From assembly GCF_008365385.1 (NCBI RefSeq), contig NZ_QOVF01000003.1, positions 434,001 to 498,000 of the forward strand: a stretch of 64,000 nucleotides of DNA, read 5' to 3'. Source of the stretch: Halopseudomonas laoshanensis (GTDB lineage: Bacteria; Pseudomonadota; Gammaproteobacteria; Pseudomonadales; Pseudomonadaceae). Below are positions 35,726 through 44,462 of the stretch, piece after piece (position 1 is the first letter of the stretch; each line of letters begins with the position of its first letter). The notes under the pieces were generated by a model. The model was not told where the DNA came from and did no database searches. It was given only the letters and a program-made list of their open reading frames with translations. The translations under genes and the position numbers were made by a program.

Positions 35726-36430
35726 TCACGGCAGATAGATGCGAAATTCGCCGCCGTTCAATGGTCCGCCGTTCAGCAGTTGAATATGCCCCTGCTGGCC
35801 GTTGCGCTGATGCAGTTCGGCGATGCGCTGGCCGAAATACAAACCCAGCCCGGTACTGCCGGTACTCATATTGATGCCCAACACATAATCGGACTGGTCC
35901 TCGATCATGCTGGGCGGATAGCCCTGACCGTCGTCGCTGATGGACAGCACCAGTTGCTCGTCCTCGGTCCAGGCCTTGAGATGAATAGCCGAGCGGGCAT
36001 AGCGGATCGAATTATTGATCACATTACCGACCACCGAGCCGACCAGTTCGGCATCGAAAAAGGCCAGCTGCCCGTCCTCCTCGACCTCATAGCTGCCGGT
36101 GATGTGCCGCGAACCGAGAATCTCGTTGTGCCGCGCCAGCTGCGCCTGAAGAAAATCCTCCACTTCCATCCAGGCCGGGCGCATGGGCAGTTGATTGACC
36201 CCCAGTTTGTACAGGCTGAGCATCTGCACCAGCATGCCGTTCAGACGCAGGGACTCGTACTCGATCACTCCGCGTTCGCGGTTGTCGGTCAAGTCCGCGG
36301 GCAGATCCGCAGACCATTGCTGGTAAGCCTGCATCAACATGCCTAGTGAGTTTTTCATGTCGTGCACGGTAGAGGCGATCACGGTGGAAAAATCCAGCCC
36401 CTCAGGTTTGTTCTGCAGATCGTCGCTCAC
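35726..36430 (-). CDS. Short histidine kinase without sensor domain
   Basis: 234-residue cytoplasmic kinase. H23 in TVHDMKNSLGMLMQ is the phospho-acceptor; the ATPase domain follows with VGNVINNSIRYAR (N box), LSISDDGQGYP (G1) and STGLGLYFGQRIAE (G2). There is no membrane segment or PAS domain, so the input must come from a partner. Its ATG overlaps the stop of the upstream receiver-TPR gene by four bases, which marks them as a two-component pair. Its 3' end abuts the Amt-GGDEF-EAL gene on the other strand. Confidence 0.85.
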   Translation of the reverse strand: MSDDLQNKPEGLDFSTVIASTVHDMKNSLGMLMQAYQQWSADLPADLTDNRERGVIEYESLRLNGMLVQMLSLYKLGVNQLPMRPAWMEVEDFLQAQLARHNEILGSRHITGSYEVEEDGQLAFFDAELVGSVVGNVINNSIRYARSAIHLKAWTEDEQLVLSISDDGQGYPPSMIEDQSDYVLGINMSTGSTGLGLYFGQRIAELHQRNGQQGHIQLLNGGPLNGGEFRIYLP

Positions 36431-38031
36431 AGACCGGCTACCGTGTTACAGAGTTTTTGATAACGCTCATACCGTGCATCGCTGGCAGGCATGCTGCGCA
36501 CTTGGTCCAGGCAGTCCAGGCATTGCGCTTTCAGCTCAGGATCGGGCTGCGCCAGAAGCATGCGCAGAAGTGACTGGGCGGTATTCAGCGCGAAGCTGAT
36601 ATTGCGCGGCTGCAATGTTTGCGCCTCGCGGAATAACGGCAGAGCCTCGGCGAACTGCTTTTGCTGATAAAGACGGATGCCCTGTCGATTAAGCTCCTGC
36701 GCAGCCTTGCCGCCGTTCAGAATGGCCGGGTCATCGGTTTGTTCGGCGATCGATTGCATAACCTTGGCATCGTCACCATACATTTCCGCACAGGTGTGCA
36801 GGATACCCTTGGCCTGCTCTTCCTGGCCCAGCGCTTTAAGTTGCCCGGCTACCTCAAGCGCCACTTCGGCGGAGAAGAAGGTATTCAGTTCGCCAAGCTG
36901 GGTACTGGCTTGCTGAATCAGCTTGTCGGCCTCGCGCTGGTCACCGGTCTTGATCAGCGTACTGGCTTCCATCAGCTGCGCGCGTACCTGCAGGTTGGCA
37001 TCGCCCTTCCAGCTTTTGCCCAAGTCGCCGAGGGTCTTGCGGATTTCCAGTACTGCGCGCGGGTTAGGTGCCTGGTCGCCGGCCTGCTCATTCAGGCTGG
37101 CCGCCAGCCCGAGATGGCTTTCCGGGTCACGAAATTGCGAGTTCTGGCCCAGGTCCACGGCCTGTCGGTAGGCCCGCACTGCATTGTCGAAGTCGCCATT
37201 GGCCTTGGCCAGTTTGCCCAGCGACTGCTGGCGCTGCAGGCTGTTCGGCGAGATCTTTATGCCCTGCTCGATATACTCCTGCGCCTGTTTGGGCTCGCCC
37301 ATGGCGGCCATCACTGCGGCCAGCCCATCGAACAGTGCCGGCAGCATCGGGAACTGGCTGATCGCCGACCGGAACAGCTCCAAGGCCTGTTCCAGCTTGC
37401 CCTGTTCCAGCCACAGGTTGCCCAGGGCAATCAGCGCCCAGGGCATTGGGCGGTCAGTCACCTGGGCCTGCAGCAGCTTTTCCAGTTCAGCACGTTGCCC
37501 GAGGGCCTTGAGGGCATTGGCTTGATAGCGCAGGCATTGCGGCGCAAAGCGTTTGTGTTCGAGAGTGACCTTTTCGCAGGCGGCAAGCACACCGCGATGG
37601 TCCTGTTTTGCCAGTGCATCGAGGATCGGCTTGAGCGCGGTCTTGCGCTCCACCAGCTTATCCAGCCGCTGTTGCAGGCTGGCGCGGTTGAAAGGTTTGG
37701 TCAGGTAGGCGTCCGGCTCGCACTCAAGCGCGCTCATGACCATCGCCTGGCTGCTTTCGGCGGTACACATGACGAAAATGCAGTGCGGGCTGATCAGCTT
37801 CAAATGATGCAGCTCTTCCAGTACCTGTTGACCATTCTTGCCGGCGCCCAGGTTGTAGTCATGCAGTATCACGTCATATTGAGTGTTGCGGCACATCGCG
37901 ATCGCATCTTCGCCGCGTGGCGCGGAGTCGGCTTGTTTAACCGCCATCAGCCGCAACATACCGATAACGGACGTACGAAATTCAGAAAAGTCATCGACGA
38001 CTAGAAAACGTTTTTTGCTGTAATCAATCAT
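36427..38031 (-). CDS. Response regulator receiver domain with TPR repeats
   Basis: 534-residue protein. The N-terminal receiver domain (1 to about 130) has the acidic pair D13-D14, phospho-acceptor D58 in VILHDYNLGAGKNG, and the Lys in AYLTKPFN. The rest is a series of tetratricopeptide repeats (for example ALGNLWLEQGKLEQALELFRS and ANGDFDNAVRAYRQAVDLG). No DNA-binding or enzymatic output domain is present, so it most likely acts by protein binding. It is paired with the histidine kinase downstream. It has its own promoter region in the 257-base gap before the TerB-like gene. Confidence 0.88.
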   Translation of the reverse strand: MIDYSKKRFLVVDDFSEFRTSVIGMLRLMAVKQADSAPRGEDAIAMCRNTQYDVILHDYNLGAGKNGQQVLEELHHLKLISPHCIFVMCTAESSQAMVMSALECEPDAYLTKPFNRASLQQRLDKLVERKTALKPILDALAKQDHRGVLAACEKVTLEHKRFAPQCLRYQANALKALGQRAELEKLLQAQVTDRPMPWALIALGNLWLEQGKLEQALELFRSAISQFPMLPALFDGLAAVMAAMGEPKQAQEYIEQGIKISPNSLQRQQSLGKLAKANGDFDNAVRAYRQAVDLGQNSQFRDPESHLGLAASLNEQAGDQAPNPRAVLEIRKTLGDLGKSWKGDANLQVRAQLMEASTLIKTGDQREADKLIQQASTQLGELNTFFSAEVALEVAGQLKALGQEEQAKGILHTCAEMYGDDAKVMQSIAEQTDDPAILNGGKAAQELNRQGIRLYQQKQFAEALPLFREAQTLQPRNISFALNTAQSLLRMLLAQPDPELKAQCLDCLDQVRSMPASDARYERYQKLCNTVAGL

Positions 38032-38288
38032 AGAAGCATCCGGGCAAAGCGCCTGCTAAGTAACGGGCACTATGGGCAGTATAGCTGGCTGGTTGCAAGC
38101 CTCGCGCAGATGCAGAATAAGGCAAAGTGCCACTACATGAAAGCGAGTGCCTTGAAGTTACACCTGCTGGTGTGGTGATCTCAGCCAAAAGACGGTTTTA
38201 AGACTGAGTTAAGTTTGTTGTGGATAATCGAACTAATATTTCGAAAATAGCATCCTATAGATAGTTCACTCTTACGACAGAGGCACAC

Positions 38289-39005
38289 ATGATTACACGA
38301 GGCTTGCTTGACCAGTTGCTCAAATCCGGTACCGAAATGCTGCAAGGCGGTTCTTCCTCCCAGGGCGGCGCTCAGAGTGGCAATACGCATCGGCAATCCT
38401 CCGGCAAGGGCGCTTCTTCGCTGAGCGGCCTGCTGACAGGTGCCGGAGGTGGCGCGCTCGGAGCGGGTGCCATAGGCATGTTGCTGGGTAACAAAAAGGC
38501 GCGCAAGATGGGCGGCAAGGTGATCACCTATGGCGGCCTGGCCGCGCTTGGTGTGGTCGCTTACAAGGCCTACAACAATTGGCAGCAGCAAAATGGCGAC
38601 CAGCAGCGCCAGATCGAGCCACAAACCGTCGATCGCTTGCCGGCCGCGCAAGCGGAAGAGCACAGCCATGCGATTTTGCGTGCGGTGATTGGCGCTGCCA
38701 AGGCCGATGGGCACATAGACGCCCGTGAGCGCGAACTGATCGATGGCGAGGTCGCCAAGCTGACGCAGGATCCTGATTTGCAGCGTTGGTTCGACCAGGA
38801 ATTGAACAAGCCGCTGGAGCCCAAGGATATCGCCGGCTCGGCCACCACGCCGGAGATGGCCGCCGAGATGTATCTGGCCAGCCTGCTGATGGTTGATGAG
38901 GAGAACTTTATGGAGCGCTCCTATCTGGAAGAGCTGGCGCGCCAGCTGTCGCTGGATCCGGCTCTCAAGGTCGAGCTGGAAAAGCAGGCACGGGTAGCCG
39001 CCTGA
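38289..39005 (+). CDS. TerB-like / DUF533 (YebE) family inner membrane protein
   Basis: 238-residue protein. A Gly/Ser-rich N-terminus with amphipathic start is followed by a glycine-rich membrane segment (GAGGGALGAGAIGMLLGNKKA and TYGGLAALGVVAYKAYNNW), then a TerB-like all-helical domain after about residue 110 (HAILRAVIGAAKADGHIDARERELI) with an acidic metal-type site. This matches YebE/DUF533. The function is unknown; the TerB link to tellurite resistance is only by fold. It ends before a T-tailed hairpin. Confidence 0.85.
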   Translation: MITRGLLDQLLKSGTEMLQGGSSSQGGAQSGNTHRQSSGKGASSLSGLLTGAGGGALGAGAIGMLLGNKKARKMGGKVITYGGLAALGVVAYKAYNNWQQQNGDQQRQIEPQTVDRLPAAQAEEHSHAILRAVIGAAKADGHIDARERELIDGEVAKLTQDPDLQRWFDQELNKPLEPKDIAGSATTPEMAAEMYLASLLMVDEENFMERSYLEELARQLSLDPALKVELEKQARVAA

Positions 39006-39054
39006 GTCGTTCATACTCCACCACTTGAGCTGTTGCCTGTATTCATGAAGTGAT

Positions 39055-39086
39055 CCTGCCCCGGTTCTTGCCCGGGCAGGTCTTTG
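39055..39086 (+). terminator. Terminator of the TerB-like gene
   Basis: Hairpin CCTGCCC(C)GG / CC(C)GGGCAGG with one mismatch (39055-39080), followed by TCTTTGATT. It lies 50 bases past the stop of the TerB-like gene. Confidence 0.65.
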
Positions 39087-39097
39087 ATTAGAGAGGC

Positions 39098-41059
39098 TTG
39101 ACCATCGTCACCCTACCCACCCCGCTTTCAACCGAGCTGCCTGCAATCCTGGCCGGCCCGGTGCTACGCCGTCTATCACCTGATCGCATCCTGATCTGGC
39201 TGGTCACCAGCCAGCCGTTGGCCATGACGCTTAGTGTGCAGCCCGAGGGTGGCAGTCACTCTCGGCACGGCCTGAGCGACGGTGATGCTGAGGCAGGAAA
39301 GGGGCAGGGCCAGATATTATCGATCGGCCGGCATGCTCACGTGCAGCTGCTTGACTACGCACTGCCGCAGCCGCTGCCGGTCGATCAGCTGATCAGCTAC
39401 GACCTGCTCTGGACTGATGGCGCGGGTGAACAGAGCCTGGCTGCGGTTATGCCGGAATTACGCTATCCAGGGCAGGAGACATTGTCTTTCGTCATCCCCA
39501 GCAGCAATCGGCAACTGCTGCATGGCTCCTGCCGTAAGCCACATTTTGCCGGCAAAGATGGTTTGGTGCGGGCCGAAGAGTGGCTTGGCGAGCGGCTGCT
39601 GGATCCGGAGCAACGGCCTGACTGGCTGTTGATGACCGGAGATCAGGTGTACTCCGACGATGTCGCGGGGCCGATGCTGGTAGCGATACACCGGTTAATC
39701 GAACGTCTCGGCCTGTATGACGAGAAGCTTGAAGGCGCTACGGTGGATGATAGCCAGGCGCTCTATCAGAGTGACAAAAGCTACTATCAGCGTGAACAAC
39801 TGTTGCCTGATGTACAGGGCAACGTGGCACTGCGCGAACGTTTCTTCGGCGGTGTGAAAAAGCCGGTGTTCACCTCGACCCATGCGCGCAATCACCTGAT
39901 GACCCTGAGTGAAGTGCTGGCGATGTATCTGTTGGTCTGGTCGCCGGTGCCCTGGCGGCTGATTGATCGGCAGGGCAAGCCTGTACTGGCGCAGGAGCAG
40001 GAAGAGGCATATCGGGAAGAGCAGGAGATCATCAACGACTTCGTTGATGGCCTGCCCCAGGTAGCGCGGCTGTTGGCGCACATGCCGAGCCTGATGATTT
40101 TCGACGATCACGATGTGACCGACGACTGGAATCTGACCGCCGACTGGGAAAGCACCGCCTACGGGCACCCGTTCTCCCGGCGCATCATCGGTAATGCCCT
40201 GGTGGCCTATCTGCTCTGCCAGGCCTGGGGTAATGATCCAGACCGGGTCAGCAAACCCCTGGCTGAGCTGGAAAGTCTATTGGGCAGTGCCAACGAGAGC
40301 GGTTGGCTGGATGCGGCTGCTCAGGACGCCACGATCGACAACCTGTTGCGCTTCCATGCCTGGGAATATCAAGTCCCGGGCACGCCCCATCTGATCGTGC
40401 TGGATACCCGCACCCGCCGCTGGCGCAGTGAGCGTAGCCCTGGACGCCCCTCAGGGCTGATGGATTGGGAGTCGCTGACCGAGATGCAACAGCGCATGCT
40501 GGACAAGAAAGGCGTTGTGATCGTCTCGCCAGCGCCCATGTTTGGCGTCAAGCTGATCGAAGGGGTACAGAAGCTGTTTACCCTGGTGGGCAAACCGCTG
40601 CTGGTCGACGCCGAAAACTGGATGGCCCATCGTGGCGCGGCCAGGGTCATGTTGAATATTTTCCGCCATTCGCGCACCCCGGGTAATTTCGTCGTACTCT
40701 CCGGAGATGTGCATTATTCCTACGTCTACGACATCCGCATTCGCCACCGCGACCGGGGCCCGCATATATGGCAGATCACCAGCAGCGGCCTGAAGAATGC
40801 CTTTCCCGTCTCACTGCTGGACTGGTTCGACCGCCTTAACCGATGGTTGTATGCGCCCTGGTCGCCACTCAACTGGCTGACCAAACGCCGCCGCATGCAG
40901 ATCACTCCGCGTGATCCTGATCAGGCGAGCTCCGGTGAGCGTGTTTGGAATGGCACTGGCATTGGCTTGGTGATCATGGACCAGGACGGCAGGCCAGTGG
41001 ATGTACGGCAGTTGGATGCGCGAGGGATGGTGGTGAGATTTTCTGAGCAGTCCAGCTAA
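39098..41059 (+). CDS. PhoD-like alkaline phosphatase D family metallophosphatase
   Basis: 653-residue calcineurin-type phosphatase without a recognisable signal peptide. Metal-site motifs: HGSCRKPH, LMTGDQVYSDD, MIFDDHDVTDDWN, VIVSPAPMFG and VVLSGDVHYSYVYD. An N-terminal beta domain (about 1-130) precedes the catalytic region. The reading frame begins at a TTG whose GAGAGG is too close to be a good ribosome-binding site, so the true start is uncertain; the next in-frame ATG lies inside the domain. The substrate is unknown. It follows the TerB-like gene's terminator. Confidence 0.8.
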   Translation: MTIVTLPTPLSTELPAILAGPVLRRLSPDRILIWLVTSQPLAMTLSVQPEGGSHSRHGLSDGDAEAGKGQGQILSIGRHAHVQLLDYALPQPLPVDQLISYDLLWTDGAGEQSLAAVMPELRYPGQETLSFVIPSSNRQLLHGSCRKPHFAGKDGLVRAEEWLGERLLDPEQRPDWLLMTGDQVYSDDVAGPMLVAIHRLIERLGLYDEKLEGATVDDSQALYQSDKSYYQREQLLPDVQGNVALRERFFGGVKKPVFTSTHARNHLMTLSEVLAMYLLVWSPVPWRLIDRQGKPVLAQEQEEAYREEQEIINDFVDGLPQVARLLAHMPSLMIFDDHDVTDDWNLTADWESTAYGHPFSRRIIGNALVAYLLCQAWGNDPDRVSKPLAELESLLGSANESGWLDAAAQDATIDNLLRFHAWEYQVPGTPHLIVLDTRTRRWRSERSPGRPSGLMDWESLTEMQQRMLDKKGVVIVSPAPMFGVKLIEGVQKLFTLVGKPLLVDAENWMAHRGAARVMLNIFRHSRTPGNFVVLSGDVHYSYVYDIRIRHRDRGPHIWQITSSGLKNAFPVSLLDWFDRLNRWLYAPWSPLNWLTKRRRMQITPRDPDQASSGERVWNGTGIGLVIMDQDGRPVDVRQLDARGMVVRFSEQSS

Positions 41060-41094
41060 TTCCAGGCCACTGGCCAGCTCGGGTAGTCGGGATT

Positions 41095-41112
41095 CTAGAT
41101 TGCTGCTAGATT
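41095..41112 (+). repeat. Direct repeat upstream of the ECF sigma gene
   Basis: CTAGATT occurs twice (41095-41101 and 41106-41112), spaced 11 bases start to start, about one helical turn. It lies 47 bases upstream of the sigma factor ATG in a short intergenic gap and could be a regulator or promoter element. I cannot assign it. Confidence 0.35.
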
Positions 41113-41158
41113 ACGGCCCATAAACGAGCAATGCAGTTAAACCAGCCAGGGTAAAACA

Positions 41159-41716
41159 ATGGTGGCAACTGACAGAGCGCAAGACCCAGTCGGTTTAGGC
41201 CCGTTGCTCCTGGCAACCGGGCGACGTGATCAGCAGGCATTCGAACATCTTTACCGCCTCACCAGTGCCAAGCTCTTCGGTATCTGTAAGCGCATGTTGG
41301 TGCAACGCAGCGATGCCGAAGATGTGCTGCAAGAAATCTATCTGACGATCTGGAACAAAGCTTCACAGTTCGACGAGGCGCGGGGCACTCCGATTACCTG
41401 GCTGACCACGATCGCACGCTCCAAATGCATCGACCGGCTGCGGCTGGGTGGTGTTGAGCGGCATACGGACATGATCGACCCTGACCAATTGCCGGAGCCG
41501 GAGGGAGTTGACCCGGTCGAGTTCGCCAGTGATCAGCTGCGGCTGGCCAACTGCCTTGCCCGACTGCAGAACCAGCACCGTACCGTTATCAGAACAGCCT
41601 TCTTTGACGGTTGTACTTATCATGATCTTGCAGCTCGCACGGGCGTGCCGCTTGGCACCATGAAGAGCTGGATTCGACGTGGCTTGCTGAGCCTCAAGGC
41701 GTGCCTGGAGCAATGA
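41159..41716 (+). CDS. ECF-type RNA polymerase sigma factor (SigK/RskA-linked type)
   Basis: 185-residue group 4 sigma factor. Region 2 has the ECF pattern FEHLYRLTSAKLFGICKRML, then DAEDVLQEIYLTIWNKASQF and GTPITWLTTIARSKCIDRLR; region 4 has LARLQNQHRTVIRTAFFDGCTYHDLAARTGVPLGTMKSWIRRGLLSLK. It is coupled to its anti-sigma gene by an ATGA overlap. The regulon probably includes the DUF4331-HupE genes downstream, since they follow directly on the same strand. The activating signal is unknown. Confidence 0.92.
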   Translation: MVATDRAQDPVGLGPLLLATGRRDQQAFEHLYRLTSAKLFGICKRMLVQRSDAEDVLQEIYLTIWNKASQFDEARGTPITWLTTIARSKCIDRLRLGGVERHTDMIDPDQLPEPEGVDPVEFASDQLRLANCLARLQNQHRTVIRTAFFDGCTYHDLAARTGVPLGTMKSWIRRGLLSLKACLEQ

Positions 41717-42447
41717 ACACAACCCAATCATTAAGCGAAGATGACGATCTGCGGTTGGCGGAATATGCGCTGGGCGTATTGGATGCTGATCAGCGGCAAT
41801 TCGTCGAAACGCAGCTTGCCTCTGCCCCGGAGTACGCGCAGCGGCTGACCGAGTGGCATGAGCGCCTTGCGCCGATGCTGGGAGAAATTACAGATGAGGC
41901 GCCGCCAGCTTATGCCTGGGCTCGCATCCGCGATAGCCTCGGGCATGTACAGCCCCGCGCCCTTGTTGCCGAGCCTCAACCAACCAGCACCATCTGGAGT
42001 AGTTTGGCACTCTGGCGTGGGTTCTCTGCTGCGGGACTCGCCGCAGCGCTGATCATGGCAGTTTTGTTGGTAGTGATGCTGCCTGCTGAAGACGAAATGC
42101 AACCCGCAGGTACGATGCTGACGGCCGCGCTGCAACTGGACAACGGCGAGATGGTTTACACCGCGACCTTGGATGCCAGCCGGCGCAGCCTGATCGTAGT
42201 CCCAGTCGGGGACATTGCGCTCGACGGTCGGGCAGCCGAACTCTGGCTGATTTCTGGCGATTTGCCTCCGCAGTCGCTTGGCTTGCTGCCTGCCGATGGC
42301 GCAGTGCGTCTGGCTGTTCCCGTAGAGCTTGGGACGCTGGCGAATGCGAGCAGCGTTTTCGCTATTTCGCTAGAGCCGCCCGGCGGTTCGCCAACTGGGC
42401 TGCCCACCGGCCCGGTGGTTGCGCAGGGGGTGCTGGCAGACATCTGA
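41713..42447 (+). CDS. RskA-like anti-sigma factor
   Basis: 244-residue anti-sigma. A cytoplasmic N-terminal sigma-binding region (LAEYALGVLDADQRQFVETQ) is followed by one membrane helix near residue 100 (AAGLAAALIMAVLLVVMLP) and a periplasmic RskA C-terminal domain ending in the family pattern EPPGGSPTGLPTGPVVAQG. The ATG at 41713 overlaps the sigma stop. By analogy with RskA, it would hold the sigma factor at the membrane until a signal or proteolysis releases it. No zinc HxxxCxxC motif is seen, so it is not a ZAS-type anti-sigma. Confidence 0.9.
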   Translation: MNTTQSLSEDDDLRLAEYALGVLDADQRQFVETQLASAPEYAQRLTEWHERLAPMLGEITDEAPPAYAWARIRDSLGHVQPRALVAEPQPTSTIWSSLALWRGFSAAGLAAALIMAVLLVVMLPAEDEMQPAGTMLTAALQLDNGEMVYTATLDASRRSLIVVPVGDIALDGRAAELWLISGDLPPQSLGLLPADGAVRLAVPVELGTLANASSVFAISLEPPGGSPTGLPTGPVVAQGVLADI

Positions 42448-42602
42448 TCTGCAGGAGTTCCAGGGCTGCTTCGCCGGCACGTGTTTAGCTCGCGTCCGGC
42501 TGGCAGCCAGTTCCCTGTGCGTATTCCAACACCTTCCCATCCTGCTGTCGGGCGGAGTTTGCCCTGCTAATTGCTCGCGCATGAAATAAAAAATAGTTTT
42601 GC

Positions 42603-42631
42603 TGCATCCGTTTCCCAAGTCGTTGCGTAAC
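42603..42631 (+). promoter_or_regulatory. Possible ECF promoter before the DUF4331 gene
   Basis: TGCATCC (42603-42609), 17 bases, then GTAAC (42627-42631), about 40 bases before the DUF4331 ATG. This resembles ECF promoters of the TGATCC / GTAA type, but the matching site was not found before the sigma gene itself, so the link to this sigma factor is a guess. Confidence 0.3.
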
Positions 42632-42671
42632 TTCATGGAGGTAACCAACAACAAACGAGAAGGGAATACAT

Positions 42672-44171
42672 ATGAATCGGCATTACGCACGTTCCTTACT
42701 GTCAAAATCCGTACTGGCGACTGTGGTGCTTGGCGCAGGTCTTGGCTCGGCTGTCAGCTTGGCCTCCAGTCACCGCGAGGCGCCTTTTATCACTGAGGTG
42801 CCCAAGGTCGACGGGACGGACTTCTACATGTTCCGCAGTTATGAGCTTGGCCGCGAAGACACGGTCACGCTGATCGCCAACTATCTGCCTCTGCAGGACG
42901 CTTATGGCGGGCCGAATTATTTCGACCTGGACGGCAATGCGATCTATGAAATCCATGTCGACAACACCGGTAACGCAGAGGAAGACATCACCTTTCGCTT
43001 CAAGTTGACCGACGTAAAGCAGGACCTGCAACTGACTATTGGTGATAACGGTGATACCCGCCAGGTATCGGTACCGCTTAAAAATATCGGTGGCATCGGA
43101 CCGGCGGCCGACCAGACCGACGCTGTGCAGACTAGGCAAACCTATGAAGTGAGTGTTATTCGCGGTGACCGACGCACCGGCACCACTGAAACGGTAATGA
43201 ACGCGTTCGACCAGTCAGCGACCTTCAACAAGCCAGTGGACAACATAGGCAATAAGTCCTTCAGCGATTATGAAGCCTACGCCAACGACCACATCTACGA
43301 TGCCATTATTCCCGGCTGTAACGGTACTGCGCGGGTGTTTGTCGGCCAACGCAAGGAGGCTTTTGCCGTCAACCTTGGCGAAATCTTCGACTTGGTTAAC
43401 ACCAATCCGCTAGGTGGACGCAATGCAGAACGCAACGACCTGGCCGACAAGAACGTCACCTCTTTAGCCTTGGAGGTTCCAACTTCCTGTCTGACCGGCA
43501 CAGCAGCCAACAGCAACAACCAGAAAGTCATCGGCGCCTGGACCACAGCCAGCTTGCGCCAGGCGCGCGTCCTTAATCCTCAGCCCACAGCCGATGGCAA
43601 AGGCGCCAGCATTCAAGGCGGGGCCTACACTCAGGTATCGCGTCTGGGCATGCCGTTGGTTAATGAAGTCGTCATTGGCCTCAAAGACAAAGATGCGTTC
43701 AACGCCAGTGAGCCGAAGGATGATGGTCAATTTGCTACCTACGTAACGCACCCAACACTGCCTGAACTGCTGGAGATACTCTTCGCGGGAACTGCCGTAG
43801 CCCCGAATCAGTTCCCACGTAGCGACCTGGTCACGGCGTTTCTCACCGGGGTCCCAGCAGTGAACCAGCCAGAGGGTGTGGTCGCGTCTGAAATGTTGCG
43901 CCTTAACCCGGAAATCGAAGTAACCCAGCCCGGGTTTCAAAATGATCTTGGTGTTCTTGGTAGCGACAACGCTGGCTTTCCCAATGGCCGCAGACCGATT
44001 GACGACGTCGTTGACGTGTCCCTGCGGGTGGCGATGGGCGCGTTGATTGCCGACCAGAATGTTGCACCTAACAATGAGGCGCCTTTCACCGACGGCGTCC
44101 AGGTGGATCCCTCCAGCCTGCAGTCAACCTTCCCGTACCTGAGCACGCCGCTACCCGGCGCGCCTAACTAA
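42672..44171 (+). CDS. DUF4331 family exported protein
   Basis: 499-residue secreted or periplasmic protein. Signal peptide (SVLATVVLGAGLGSAVSLA) is followed at once by the family motif SSHREAP at the mature N-terminus, then VDGTDFYMFRSYE, YFDLDGNAIYEIHVDN and a long beta-rich body. Several Asp-rich turns suggest bound cations. The ATG follows AGAAGGG. DUF4331 has no known biochemical role. Here it leads a four-gene set (DUF4331, lipoprotein, TPR, HupE-like) directly behind an ECF sigma/anti-sigma pair; 12 bases separate it from the lipoprotein gene. Confidence 0.9.
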   Translation: MNRHYARSLLSKSVLATVVLGAGLGSAVSLASSHREAPFITEVPKVDGTDFYMFRSYELGREDTVTLIANYLPLQDAYGGPNYFDLDGNAIYEIHVDNTGNAEEDITFRFKLTDVKQDLQLTIGDNGDTRQVSVPLKNIGGIGPAADQTDAVQTRQTYEVSVIRGDRRTGTTETVMNAFDQSATFNKPVDNIGNKSFSDYEAYANDHIYDAIIPGCNGTARVFVGQRKEAFAVNLGEIFDLVNTNPLGGRNAERNDLADKNVTSLALEVPTSCLTGTAANSNNQKVIGAWTTASLRQARVLNPQPTADGKGASIQGGAYTQVSRLGMPLVNEVVIGLKDKDAFNASEPKDDGQFATYVTHPTLPELLEILFAGTAVAPNQFPRSDLVTAFLTGVPAVNQPEGVVASEMLRLNPEIEVTQPGFQNDLGVLGSDNAGFPNGRRPIDDVVDVSLRVAMGALIADQNVAPNNEAPFTDGVQVDPSSLQSTFPYLSTPLPGAPN

Positions 44172-44183
44172 GGAGCGACTGAC

Positions 44184-44462
44184 ATGAGCATGATCAAGAC
44201 ACTGTGTTTGTTGAGCCTGAGCGGACTGCTGCTCACTGGTTGTCTCGGTGGCGGCGGTGGCGGCAGTAGCAATAACGGGGGTGGCGGGGATGTCGGCGGT
44301 GGTGATCCGGGGATTCAGCCGACCTCGTTTACGGCGCTGGTCAAGGATATCTTTGCCAGCACCAGCGACACGGCCGATCCGTTGGCAATCAACGGGCTTG
44401 CTATTACCTACGACGATCAGGACAACGAAGGGGCGTTCGATGATCTTCTCGGTGAGCCATAA
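44184..44462 (+). CDS. Small glycine-rich lipoprotein
   Basis: 92-residue lipoprotein. The signal ends in a lipobox LLTGC followed by LGGGGGGSSNNGGGG, a flexible linker, then a short acidic domain (FTALVKDIFASTSDTADPLAING and YDDQDNEGAFDDL). Residues after the lipid Cys are Leu-Gly, which favours outer-membrane sorting. No known domain is seen. It follows DUF4331 by 12 bases and overlaps the next gene by 23 bases, so it is part of the operon and probably a partner of its exported proteins. Confidence 0.8.
   Translation: MSMIKTLCLLSLSGLLLTGCLGGGGGGSSNNGGGGDVGGGDPGIQPTSFTALVKDIFASTSDTADPLAINGLAITYDDQDNEGAFDDLLGEP

Noticed and set aside
36661-38004. 447-codon plus-strand frame antisense to the receiver-TPR gene
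   Set aside because: Shadow frame: rich in Gln, Leu and His without domain pattern, while the minus strand has receiver and TPR motifs.
38181-39014. 277-codon minus-strand frame over the TerB-like gene
   Set aside because: The plus strand carries the DUF533/TerB pattern with start signal and terminator.
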